NCBI GenBank assembly: GCA_028641055.1
Contig: CM054060.1
Span: 53,532,292 to 53,596,291, forward strand
From: Alopecurus myosuroides
Taxonomy: Eukaryota > Streptophyta > Magnoliopsida > Poales > Poaceae
DNA: 64,000 nt
Direction of reading: 5' to 3'
Shown here: positions 24,917-35,749 of the stretch, piece by piece
Numbering within the stretch: position 1 is the first letter of the stretch
Layout: each line of letters opens with the position of its first letter
Notes under the pieces: generated by a model
The model's database searches: none
Told to the model about the DNA's origin: nothing
The model's input: only the letters and a program-made list of their open reading frames with translations
Translations under genes and position numbers: made by a program

Positions 24917-25293
24917 ATAGCTTGGGCTTCATAGGATCCTCTTTGAAGCGCACGCTATTCCCTGCAAAATTATCAAACTTACAAGTTCAAGGGAGGCCGG
25001 GTTAATTAGCTTTGATAAATAGCTAGTCCTAACTCCACGGTGGCCATTTAGTAACCCGGCTTTCTCCAAATCTTTACTTGTCTTTCCGGGTCAACACCCT
25101 GATAAGAATGTTAAAGATCCGGCTAACTTTACTCGATAATTGACCCTAATATTGCGGAGAAGATCTCATTCTTGTTTTCGTCCGGATATCTCGTTCAGCA
25201 CTCAAAGCACACCCCACAGAACCCAGGCAAATAGCCGTTTAACCCGAAATTTCCGGCTGCCAACCGTTGTGCTAGGTTTAGCTGCCCACACCC

Positions 25294-25302
25294 CTATAAA
25301 TA
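25294..25302 (+). promoter_or_regulatory. TATA box of the antisense gene
   Basis: CTATAAATA in a CCCC...GGC setting, on the strand opposite to gag. The transcript would start near 25325, giving a leader of about 245 nt to a GTAAGT donor at 25570. It lies inside the element and outside the LTR, so this gene has its own promoter candidate. Confidence 0.7.
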
Positions 25303-25324
25303 GGCACTTAGGAGCAAACCCAAC

Positions 25325-26100
25325 CCCAACGGCTCATTTTCCCCCTTTCTTCTTCCTCCTCGCCTCCGCGCCCAAGCTCACAGAGCATCGCCACGGAGAC
25401 CTCACGCGCATCACCAGAACCAATCCGCCGCCGGTTGCGCTCCGCCACGGTTCGCCCCGTGCCGCCGCCAAGATCAGCCGCCGCACCCCCGACCTTTCCA
25501 CCGGGAATCGCAAAGGGACACCAAGCTTGTGCTATTTGCCTCCGCCGGGCTTCACTTCGATCTCCTCCAGTAAGTCTCTCATATCTATCAACTTGCCCTT
25601 GCAATTTCTCAATTTACTTCAGATTGGATCTAAGCCAACCCGCCGGTCATTTTTCTGGCCACGCCGAATTAGGTCGCTCGAATTCATTCCAGCTCATCCA
25701 ACGGATTGAATATAGACTTTACTTCACTCCCCTACTGCCCATAGTCACTAATTTCACCACAAATTTAGAAATGGAATCTCCAACCTAGGCCCGGGCCACC
25801 CAAATTTTCCGCTCCTGTCTCTGTTACCCGGAAAATCCTCTTTTTACGGCTCTTTTGCTTACAGTATATACATGGGTAACCATCCAACTTCTTCAAACAC
25901 TTTTCAATACATAAGCTCCCCATAATTTTCATAATGATGCTTGATACCCGGATAACTTGTAACCTCGCTCCGCAAAACGATACCCGGATAATACTTAGCT
26001 TCCATGTTACCTTGATATCGCTCATCAATACTCAGACAACTCATGGTTTCCGAGTCTTATTCCTTGTACCCTTCTACCTCGTGCTTTGCAGGTCAATCCC
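25325..26100 (+). other. 5' UTR with intron, antisense gene
   Basis: Non-coding exon about 25325-25569, then an intron 25570-26091 (donor GTAAGT, acceptor CTTTGCAG) and a nine-base exon tail before the ATG at 26101. The ATG is followed by GCTCCC, a good plant start context. An upstream in-frame ATG at 26086 would lie in the intron and is therefore not chosen. Confidence 0.6.
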
Positions 26101-29100
26101 ATGGCTCCCAAGAAGCAGGGGAAAACGCCGGCCAAGGACAAGACCACCAGCTCCATATCCGCCAATTGGGCACGATCCACGGTTACGAAGGTCAAGTTAG
26201 AAGAACTGGCCGAGCTAGGGGTTTTACCCCCTCAAAAGGAGATCCACTGGAGGGTGCCGGGTAACGAGACCCGGCCTACGCCCGCGGATGATGAGGTAAT
26301 ATGCTTTGTGGAGCACGTGACCCGGGGGTTCCGTCCTCCGGGCCACCCTTTCTTTCGAGACATCTTGAGCCACTATGGCCTCCGAATATTTGACATAGGG
26401 CCTAACTCTGTGTTAAATATTTCCCATTTCATCGTTCTTTCCGAGTCATACTTGTGCACACCGCCAAGTTTGGCTCTTTTTATCGAACTTTTTCAGTGCA
26501 AACCGTGCCGCGAAAGCGGTGACGGGGCACTTCTCGCTTGCGGCGGGGTCTCTATCCAGCGCCGCAAGAATTCTCTAATGCCACCTCTCACTCTCAATTC
26601 CCATGTCAAACACTGGCAACTCTCATATTTCTATTGCCGAGACACCTCCCCACCCGGCCAAAAGAAACTGCCGGGTTACTCGGAGGGCCTTCTCGATATC
26701 TCCGAGACCTTCAACGCCTTTGCCCCTGACTCGGACAGGGAGGCAATCCGGCCTTTATTAGCCAAAATCTCTATTCTTTCGGCCCAAGGTCTCATTGGGC
26801 TTAACCTGGTGAAAACTTGGGTCGATCTCCGGATCCAACCCAACCCCATCCGCACAAAGTTAATGTGCGAGTATTCGGGGCATACCACGGACTCGCTCCG
26901 ATACTCCACCAATAGCTTTGCAGCCGAAGACACCAACAAGACTATCAAGAGCTTCTTGACAGAGAAGTTGGAGGTAATCCGGAACATAGCCGGGTTAGAA
27001 CCCTTCACGCGTGAGAACCCAGCCCCCAAGGTAAAGACTCGGCTTTCATACCTTTACCTTCACACTTTCCACTCGATATGACCAATAACCCTTATTCTTA
27101 TATCTTTATCTCAGGCCGATGATCCTTTTTGGAAGATTGAAACTCCTCCTAACTCTGAAACTCCAGAGGAGAAAGAAGACGCCGTTAACTCGGATGAAGG
27201 TACATTCCGAGTTTCACTTAGCCTTTTTGAAATCGCTGTTGCTCGTTCTTCATTTTCCGATTGTAAATCCTGATAACTTTCAGAACAAGAAGAGAAGGAC
27301 GACGAAGAAGAAACTGAAGGCAAGGTGGAGTCAGCGAGTGACGAGGACGACGTTGAGCCAACAGTCAAGGTCGGAGCAAAGAGAAAGCCCCAAGGAGTCG
27401 TCTTCAAGGTTCCATACCTCTTCCTTGCCTCTAAACCATATTTCTTTGGTAATATGCACGAGCTAAACCGGAAATTATCCACTTGGTCGTATTTGAAGGA
27501 ACCTCTCGCGACCAAGCGTCGAATAACTCGGAACTTTCCGGGTGATGGCGCTCTTAATCCGGGCATTTCACCGTCTCCGGCTCGACGCGCTGGTATTCAC
27601 CTAATCCTTTCTTGAATATCAAAATCTTTCCAAGCCATCCCTTTACAAGATAATTCCGTGTCTTACTTGATGTTTTTCAGTTTCATCCGGGTCCAGCAGT
27701 GAGCTCCCCTCGGACTACGTGGTGAATCCCAGGTAAAGTTCCCTTCCTGATGCTTTATCACCTTTTCATCACTTTTTTCCGGTTATACGCTAACTGCCTG
27801 CTTACATTATCCATAGAGCCGCGGTCACTGTTAGCGACCAAGAAGATATGGAGACCGATGACCCGGATACGGAGAACCTGACTTATGATATGCATGCCGC
27901 AGCTGGCGGAGAAGGACAACAAGTGCCACCAATAAACCCAGCCGACCGAGAGGCCGAGTATCCCATAGCCTCGCACGTACTCGAGGATGAAGAAGCTGCA
28001 GACTTGGGCGTGGGAGAAAGGGCACCAAACTCCGATACTCCGACGACCCGGATACCCTCTCGCACCAAGAGGAGAGTCCCTTCTCCAAGTCCCCAAGGTC
28101 CCGGGTCTTCCAATTTGGACAATGAAACTTTTGACCAGATGATGAGCACTCTCCTTGCTATGAAGGCCTCGGAGAAAGATGTGCTAGAGCGTATGGCAGC
28201 AGAGCACCAGGTAATGTTACCTAATATCTCTTCTTATCCATCTAGTCCCCAAGTGCCGAGTATAATTTGTTGAAATTGTGCTCGGTATTCTGCGCGATAA
28301 TCGGCTTGCCATGATACCCGACTAATTCTCATGCTTTGATTTCTCACAGGCACAGGCCACCCGGTCTAATGAACTTTTGCTCAAGACCGAACAACTGCTG
28401 CTTGCCGAGGTAAAGCGGAGGGAGGCCCTTGAGGATGAAGTGGAAACTTTGAAGAAAAATGTTTCCAAATATAAGAAAAGGTGTACCACTGCTCGAACCG
28501 CACTGAAAAAGTTGTTGGAGCAAGTTACTGATACTTATCGTATCTTGCTTAGTAAGTTTCTTGCTGCTGACTGCTTTCACGCCTCTATTTTGTTACATGA
28601 TACTCGGAATTACTGATATGGCCTTTCTTTGTTTCAACTGCAGGTGCTAACCTTGCAACCCCAGAAGAAGATGTCGTTGCAAAGGCTAAAACTTTAAAGA
28701 CTGTGCTCCGGACTTTCTTTGCCGGCACCAAGTATATATTAGATGCCGTGAAGTGGCCGACTGAGGTATATCCGGGTGAAGAAAATCTTATCCAAGCTTG
28801 CTCCACTGTGCCTGCATGGATCGAGATCTGGAATCGCTCGGCATGCCGGGTTGGTATGACCCGGGCCTTTGCGCTGGCGAAGGCTTATTTTCCTAAGCTT
28901 GAGCCGGCAAAAGTGATATCCGGGTTTCCAGAATTCAAAGCAGACGGCTCCAAGTTTGGGCCCAAGGACTTCAAGGTCGTACAATCCGCAGTGCGTCACT
29001 CGGCAACTACTTTGGCCGATAGTATGAATCTGGATACGCTTATGAGTTCGTACGATGCTGAAGGCAAAATCGTGAAGGAGGAAGCACCCCCACCCTTTGA

Positions 29101-29329
29101 CATTTTGGAAAAATGGGCTGCCGATTCGGCCAGGAAGAGGGAAGAAACCGCGAAGAGGGAGGCCGAGTTAGGGTCGAAGCCAACCACTTCTACACCGGCT
29201 GTCCTCCCGCCTGTCCGTCCTGATGCGAAGAACCCGGGTGATGATGCCGGGCGAGCTGCGGAGCAAGCCCAGGACCAAGACCCGGAAGGCAAGGGCAACG
29301 GTGTGGACCCTACTCAAGAAGCCGAGTAA
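26101..29329 (+). CDS. Antisense gene in the LTR element: spliced 885-aa gypsy-type transposon (Transposase_28-like) protein
   Basis: Seven coding exons are inferred: 26101-27030, 27115-27199, 27284-27592, 27681-27732, 27817-28210, 28350-28551 and 28644-29329. All introns are GT...AG, exon phases agree throughout, and the lengths sum to 2658 nt with a single terminal stop, so the frame is intact. Residues about 50-135 match the plant family known as putative gypsy-type transposon: HWRVPG, then RGFRPPGHPFFRDIL and HYGLRIFDIGPNS. An acidic, low-complexity region follows, then a Lys/Glu/Leu-rich probable coiled coil at about 590-657, then a folded-looking region and a Pro/Gly/Asp-rich tail. Despite the Pfam name, transposase activity is not established. 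It occupies the place normally held by RT, RNase H and integrase. Function unknown; antisense modulation of the element or a captured host-like gene are possibilities. Confidence 0.78.
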
Positions 29330-30389
29330 ACAAATGCTATCACGATACCTTGGTCGTTTTGCTGCTCTTGTTCGGAACAGATATTCTTTTGTTGGTGTAC
29401 CTATGCACCTTTGATACTAGTACCAAGATTTGTAACGTACTTTAATTCCTTGATATACCTCGTGCCTCTTCTGGCCTCTGGATGAACTTGATATTTATCT
29501 GATTTTTGAGCTTTATTCTCGATATCCGGCTTTCCTTATGGTTCCTTTTGTGAGACTCGGTTTCCGAGCATCGTGGGTTCTGACAGGCGGACTTTTCTCT
29601 AAGTCCCCAAGTCCCCAAGATTCGGATGTTTAGGGTTTTTTGAGCTTAGTAACAACTTGTTTCTGTTTCAAAATCCCCAGTCCCCAAGGCCCGAAATCCG
29701 AGTCTGGGATGTGTGGTCTTTTCCAGAGAACAAATTGTTTTTACTAAGCTCAAGCCCTAGAGCCGTTTCACGTTAGTATTGAAGTTATGCTTGATAAACG
29801 TTGAGTTTCCAGCTATTAGCCTTATACTCTGCATAACTTGTGGTTTAGATGACCCTTTTGACAATCTTGTACTATAAGCCGGCTTTCGCGTGGATATCAT
29901 GTTGTTATATCTATACGAAAACAGGGTCAGGCAAGTCCCATTGGGCTTCATGGCTGATTGTAATCGTAAGCGAGCAAATCATGCCACTTTAATGCGAGTC
30001 ACATCGAGCTTAAGTAAGAAAAGTCAAGAAAATTTGGCTCCTTTGTCCGGTTATAAGATTGCAGCCGTACTCGTTTGCGAGTAATCGGCCCTTATAACTC
30101 ATAGGCATCAAGGCCGGGTCTTTGAGTTTGTAACTGTGCTATTCAAGCAATCAGCCCTCAAAACCTATATATATGCAACATACTTGATGATACTGATGTA
30201 CTGGTAGCAATAAATAATACTTATCTGTAACCGGAGTGAAGATCATAAAATAAGACTTGATAACCATCTCTTTATTGATACGAGAAAGTTTTTGAGTCAG
30301 CAGGCCGCCTCATTAAAAACCTTCCAGTCCCCTTAGGTACCCTGGATAGGAAAAGAGTGCGTCTGGAACCTGCTGCCCGTTACATTGCT
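29330..30389. other. Non-coding spacer between the two convergent genes of the element
   Basis: Convergent 3' ends: the antisense gene stops at 29329 and the pol stub at 30390 on the other strand. The ORFs 29890-30084 (plus) and 29951-29757 (minus) are short and unlike anything known. Poly(A) signals for both transcripts would be expected here. Confidence 0.5.
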
Positions 30390-31148
30390 TTAGTTCTTCT
30401 TGGGATCCTGTACAGAACTGATGTAATCGATGCATATTCTCCACTTGTTGATCTTTTTTACTATGAGTACCGGGTTTGCCAGCCAATCCGGGTAAGGCGT
30501 TTTCATGACGCGGCTGGCTGTGAACGGCTGCGCAATTCCTTCTTTTGTGGTGGATTGTTTGAGTGAATCGCCCTTGATAAAAGCCACCATCTTGGTGTCT
30601 CGTGCTGCCTTGAACTTTGCCCTTTCGCTTTCAGTACTCGGCTTTTTCAAGGCTGCTCTGTCATCCGGGTCTGCTTGAGATCGGTAATATTTGAGTTCCT
30701 CTTTTCTACAAGCTTGTTCAGCCATTGCTGCATCTCCTTCATCGCACTCAGCCGCTATGTCCCGGCTTCCATGTATGGTGATGGTCTGCTTAGGGCCCGG
30801 GATTTTTAGCTGTAGATACACATAACACGGCCTAGCCATGAATTTAGCATAAGCCGGCCTTCCGAATAACGCGTGATAAGGACTGCGCAATTTGACCACC
30901 TCGAAAGTGAGCCACTCAACTCGATAATTATCCTTTGATTCCCCGAAAGCTACCTCCAATGCGATTTTTCCCTCGGGGCATGCTGAGTGACCCGGCACTA
31001 TCCCATGAAAAATTGTTGAACTTTTTTGTAGCTGAGACTCCTTGAGACCCATGCGTAGAAAGGTTTCCCAATATAGTATATTGATGCTACTTCCACCGTC
31101 CATCAGGACTTTTTTTAGCTCATACCCATTGAACGACCTGCGGCGCAA
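30390..31148 (-). pseudogene. Retroviral-type aspartic protease and truncated start of reverse transcriptase
   Basis: A 252-aa ORF. The protease active site is VLMDGGSSINILY at about residues 15-27; DGG instead of DSG/DTG is common in plant Gypsy proteases. LRSPYHALFGRPAY at about 87-100 is the conserved flap-to-C-terminal part. Near the C-terminus YPDWLANPVLIVKK and WRICIDY match the very start of the RT domain, after which the frame departs from the family and stops. The catalytic YxDD region, RNase H and integrase are absent. It is in a different frame from gag, which may be a frameshift or an expression strategy. Confidence 0.85.
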
Positions 31149-31347
31149 CTACCAATGCTAAAACTCCCGGGTGTTCTATTCTTTCCGGGTGATCCCTTCT
31201 GCTCCATGTTACGTCTTGTTCTGACCACCTCAGGTATCTTGGAACAGCCGAGGACACCGAGTTTACCGCCTGTTTCAGTATCTTCTTGTCCTTGTTGGAA
31301 CTTCCTGTAGTATGCACGTGATATTGACCCAACTGCTTGGGGTTGGC

Positions 31348-33417
31348 CTAGAAACCTCCAGCTCCCCCTTGGTTGTTACCTTGATTTCCGGCTGCCGGGT
31401 TACCGGCCGGGGGTGGGCCGTTGCCCGGGTTTCCACCTGGACCCGGTCCTCCTCCCCGACCTGCACCTCGCATGGCTCTGTTCACTTCCTCATTCTTCCA
31501 CCTATGTAGGTCGGCGCACTGCTCTAAGGAGTGGTTAGCTGCCCTACCGTTTCTGCTGTGCTTCGGGCATGCCATTCTGAAGATGTCCCAATTACTACTC
31601 GGCCTTGGTGGCCCTTGATAGTTTCCTCCATTGTGATTTCCAGTATTGAAGTTGCCATCTGCCCTAGGTCTTGAAGACCCGGCCTCTGTGCTAGCGACAA
31701 ACTCTGAGCCTCCATCAAACGGGCGCTTGTTCTGATTATTTCCATTGTTACCTCCATTGTTACCCGGTGCTGATCCATTGCCGGTTCTTCCGTTACTTGT
31801 GTTTGCCTTTCCTTTCCTTTCATCAGCATCCTCTTCCGTAGTATCCGTCGAAGCGTGTTTGTTGCAGGCATCCATCAGCTCTCCCATCGTGACTTCTGAA
31901 GCGCTCCGACTAGATTTCATGCGAGTTAACTTTTGTACTAAAGGTATGTACTTGCAGGTCTTTGCCATAGCTTGCAGCGCATCCTTGGGCTGAATATCTG
32001 TAGATGAATGAAGTATCTCCATAACCCGGCGCACCCAGCTGCGCGCCGATTCTCCCTTCTTCTGAACACATCGCTCTAGGTCATCAATAGTGAATAACTT
32101 TCTGCACGTCCCGTGGAAGTGCTTGATAAACGCAGTTTTCAATTCTTCCCATGACTTGATAGATCCTTCCGGTAGATTGGTAAACCATAACTTTGCTGCT
32201 CCCTCTGACATCATTAGATACATGAATTTGGCTTGAAGATTCTCGGACGCATTGCGAATCGACATGGCCATCTCATAACTGCTCAACCAAGTTTCTGGAT
32301 CCATAGTCGGCTCGTAATTCACTACTTTACCCGGTTCTTTGAACTTTTCCGGGTAAGGTTCAGCCATGATGCTATCCGAAAGACACTTAGGTCCTGCAAG
32401 AATGGTCGAAGCTGGCCTTACTCGGGAAACGTGTGATCCTGCAGGGGGTACGGCTGGACGTGGTGCTGCTGGTGGCCCATGTGCCGCAGACCCGTCCACG
32501 GCTCTCCTGGCTCTGGAACTGTCCACGATGGCCTGTGCTGCTCATGCTGCTGGTACTGCCTGGATGTGTGGAGGAGGCGGCATTTGCTGCTGCTCTTCCC
32601 TCCGCCGTGCCGAAATTGTCTGGATATTGCCGGTATTGCCTCGCTGTTGGCTGACATATGGCGTCCCATGCATTCCACTTCTGTGATCCGGGTAATTAAC
32701 TTGCTGCGCTACCGCAGTGCGCAGCATATCTATCGCCCGCCGGGTCTCCTCTGCGTGGGGTGACTCTCTCACGGGGATTTGATTCAATGCAAGCGTTGCC
32801 GCGTACACGTTGTCCATGGGATTGTTGTAATGACCCGCCGGTGTGTGAAACCGTGATGGTGGTGGCGGGGGTACTGCATTGCCTATTGTAACTCCAGTTT
32901 GTGGCAAGGGTAACCCGGCCTGCACATTCGTCGGTTGTGTTCCCGCAGTTACCACTTGAGGTGCAGTTCCCTGGTTTGCCGCTGGAATCGGCTGATCTTG
33001 AGGTGTGATAAACAGCGCGGCCGGATTTATAACTCCACCCAACGCTGGTAACCTAGTTTGGTGCCTTTGATGTATTCTAGTCGTTTCCTCTCGGAGCCGG
33101 GTTTCCAGTGCATCCAGCTCGCGTTGGCGCGTGGCCATCCCTTGCCTTTCTGCTTCTACTTGCTTTCTCTGTTGCTCCAATGCGCGACGGGCTACGTCCA
33201 GATCCCTAACACGTTCCGCCGCGTTTTCTGGAGTAATAACGGTGGCGAGAACTGTGGGGTCTAGAATCAGATTGTTGTCGAACAGGGCCGGGTGTTGAGG
33301 GTTGGAAGGACCTGCTCCTGGTGTCCGGTTTGCTAGGAATCCAAACGTGTTCGCGTGTAACTCGTTTTCTGCCGCTTGACTGGTAACTGATGCCGATTCT
33401 CCGTCAACCTGGGCCAC
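31348..33417 (-). pseudogene. Gag polyprotein interrupted by one stop
   Basis: Two collinear ORFs in one frame (33417-32542 and 32526-31348) separated by a single stop codon at 32542-32544. The first has an Arg/Glu/Gln-rich coiled-coil segment and Pro-rich linkers. The second has the retrotransposon gag domain: WFTNLPEGSIKSWEELK, then FHGTCRK and the ERCVQKKGESARSWVRR stretch, followed by an Asn/Gly-rich region and a Cys/His cluster (CPKH...H...EQC) in the place of a zinc knuckle. The second ORF alone could still make a capsid-like protein. Structural role: packaging of the element's RNA in cytoplasmic particles. Confidence 0.85.
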
Positions 33418-33452
33418 GACCGGGTTTCCGTTGGCCGGTCCCTGCTGCCGGG

Positions 33453-34148
33453 TCAGCGCTTGTGTTGCCCCGGCTGCGGCGCAGTTACGTTTTCCTGGTT
33501 GAGATTGGTCGCGGGAGCCGTGTAAACCGCAACCCGGCGCACAATGCTTGGCATGAATTCGTACTGTTTCTCTTTGCTGCTAGTTTCCTCGTACCGGTTC
33601 TCCAGTAGATGCAGGATACATTCGGTATCATCTTCTTTCTCGACCCGGCCACGCGGGGTCCATGCCGGCTCCTCCGGCTGTTCCCACTTCGTGGTGGGCT
33701 CTTCTGTCGGGTTTGTTGTCCCAATTGATTCTTCTCCATCTGATTGGATATAGGTGGTCTTCCCTGACACAGAATCAAACCCAAAGTCGTCAGGGATCGA
33801 ACCGGAAGTACGTACCATACCGATGAAGACGCTGATCTGGCCGAATTTCATGATAGATCCGGATTCGAGGTGATCCGACTCTGGCCCCCAGCCGGAATCG
33901 TCCACCATCTTCTCTCCTTCGTGGTCGATGTAGATCTCGCCGATGAGTAGATTCTCCATATTCTTCCGAGGTTCTCCCGTGATGTAAACACCTTTGGACG
34001 CAGGCCCCACGGTGGGCGTCAACTGTCGTGGGATAATCACGGCAGACGTTACCGGGGGTAACTGATCTTGGGGCAAGACGACACAGGCGTTTGGGAGAGG
34101 GTTTAGCTCAGAGGAAAACATGATGATATTCGATCTGGTAGCCGGCAA
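33453..34148 (-). CDS. Gag leader ORF starting inside the LTR
   Basis: A 231-aa ORF opens within the LTR (34148) and reads out through the LTR end at 34024 and the primer-binding region. It lies about 90 nt downstream of the expected start of transcription given the palindromic TATA at 34269-34277. The protein is acidic and rich in Glu/Thr/Pro with no known domain. It ends 33 nt before the gag ORF in another frame; the alternative frame is open across the gap, so a frameshift may have split one ancestral gag. Confidence 0.5.
   Translation of the reverse strand: MPATRSNIIMFSSELNPLPNACVVLPQDQLPPVTSAVIIPRQLTPTVGPASKGVYITGEPRKNMENLLIGEIYIDHEGEKMVDDSGWGPESDHLESGSIMKFGQISVFIGMVRTSGSIPDDFGFDSVSGKTTYIQSDGEESIGTTNPTEEPTTKWEQPEEPAWTPRGRVEKEDDTECILHLLENRYEETSSKEKQYEFMPSIVRRVAVYTAPATNLNQENVTAPQPGQHKR
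34004..34023 (-). promoter_or_regulatory. Putative primer-binding site
   Basis: On the minus strand the bases directly after the 5' LTR contain GACGCCCACCGTGGGGC. The position is right for a tRNA primer site and the phrase is typical of Gypsy elements of this type; I did not identify the tRNA. Confidence 0.5.
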
Positions 34149-34499
34149 TCAAGTCGCCGAGTCTCCGATCTCAATGTATTAACTCAACTCTCGGGTTACA
34201 CTGGATGCTCGATATCAAGCGATGTTGCTAGAACTCTTGGATCTCTCTCAACTAGTCCTAGGGGTGGGTTTATAAAGCACCCGGACCCCTTGGGTTGCCC
34301 TCCAAGGCGCACCTTGAGTCCTACCCGGTCACTGCATATTAAACCTTAACTTTCCTTACCGTAACCCACAATCCGGATTACGAGGCCTACAATCTTGGGC
34401 CTTCTAGAAGTTCTTTTATCCTTAGACGGATCTCGTGCAGCGTCCTTGGGGCCGAATTACACCTTGGAGTTGGCCTACCGGGTTATTATCCCTCCATCA
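34024..34499 (-). repeat. 5' LTR (in element sense)
   Basis: 476 bp, TG...CA. TTTATAAAG at 34269-34277 (CTTTATAAA on the sense strand) is the likely TATA box of the genomic transcript. Confidence 0.96.
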
Positions 34500-34504
34500 A
34501 GAAG
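34500..34504. repeat. Target site duplication, right
   Basis: AGAAG, matching 24424-24428; the GAA-rich host tract resumes immediately. Confidence 0.8.
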
Positions 34505-34642
34505 AAGAAGAACAAGAAGAAGATTCCTCCTCAAATCTGGAAGATCAACGTTCTGATTCCTGGAGAAACTGGCCGCATAGACCTTTCTCTCCTCCAGATC
34601 CATCCTCTCAAGCACCACGAGGAAGAGTATACCCAGCAACTA

Positions 34643-34939
34643 TCAGCGGACGCGGACAACTTGTATAAAGCTACTCCGAGACACATTTTGGTCTCCGATA
34701 CGGACTAACCTATTGGAGAGGCCAGAGATGATCTCCTCCGGCTCAGGCTGCTTAGCGGCGTGGAACAGCGATTTGACGTGGTCGGTTGTGGCTTCAGGGA
34801 GTATATCAAACTGGTTAACATGGTTTGAAAAGCTTCTGTTCTTGGGGAAATGATGGTTTGGACTGCTTTTGTTGCACCGTTTCAAATCTGGCGATGGTGG
34901 TCTGTTTCGATGCTCACGTCTGCTCCCTGGTAGATGCAT
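34643..34939 (-). other. Uncharacterised ORF, copy 2
   Basis: A 98-aa counterpart of 2924-2595. It keeps the frame over the shared region, including SNRLVRIGDQNVSR, but differs at about fifteen positions. No domain recognised; coding status unproven. Confidence 0.25.
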
Positions 34940-35749
34940 CTTAATTCTCTCAAATATAAAGCCAATTTACAGATCGACGCCTTTGTCACAGGTTTCACCA
35001 AGGTTGTCTTCACAAAACTGAAATTGTCGCTGAACAAAGATCATGTCGGTGCGACGACCTACCACAGTTTTAGCTTGTCTCGCCTCTTTAGTCTTGAGTT
35101 AATTAGCCTTCAAAAGAGCAATCTGTATAAAAGATCATTCACAGAAATGTCTGCAGCCAATGCTCAGGCGGGGAGTGTACTACTCAGCCTAAACGTGATC
35201 ATCCAGAAACATAACAGCTGCCAAAATGACTATTACCTAGCAGTTGGATTGATAGGAAAGACAACCAAGTCATTCTATTTAGTCATCATGAACTAGAGAC
35301 TCGGTGCAGAACTGACAAATTTTCAGTTTCAGTGTAACGTGAACTGAGCATGTTCCACTATGAATTCCGGTTGAAATTTTGCAAATAAATTAAGACTCGC
35401 TAGTGAATTTACCAAGAGACCGATTCCCAGAGAAATAGCTACGACAATACATAGTATTTTCCTCCTTGCTCATCATGCATACAGTATGAGTAGTTCAGAG
35501 AAAAGAGGAAACATAATGCAATTCTCAGGTCAAGAGAGTTAAGCTAATCTGCCTCAGTAAGAAACGAAACAGAGAGATCACTCGGAGCACATGGCTGACA
35601 TTGGTTGAGGAAAACAACTTCGGTCACTTAAAAAACTGATTGCTACTAAGGGTACAACACTCCTAGCAAACTAGGATGATCTTGTCGATGCACACCAAGA
35701 ATCCACAATTGTGACGATGAGAATCATGTCGACGGACAATTTTTACTGA

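Larger units (their letters stand above)
24429..34499 (-). mobile_element. Non-autonomous Gypsy (Tat-like) LTR retrotransposon, complete
   Basis: A 10,071-bp element with 476-bp LTRs at both ends (TG...CA on either strand), a 5-bp target duplication and gag-protease on the minus strand, so transcription runs from 34499 toward 24429. Order in that sense: LTR, gag leader ORF, gag, protease, a stub of reverse transcriptase ending near 30390, about 1 kb of non-coding DNA, then a gene on the opposite strand (29329-25294), a polypurine tract and the second LTR. RNase H, integrase and nearly all RT are absent, so it must have moved with help from a relative. The DGGSS protease motif and an antisense gene of the gypsy-type transposon family suggest the Tat group; I do not assign a family name. 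Confidence 0.92.
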
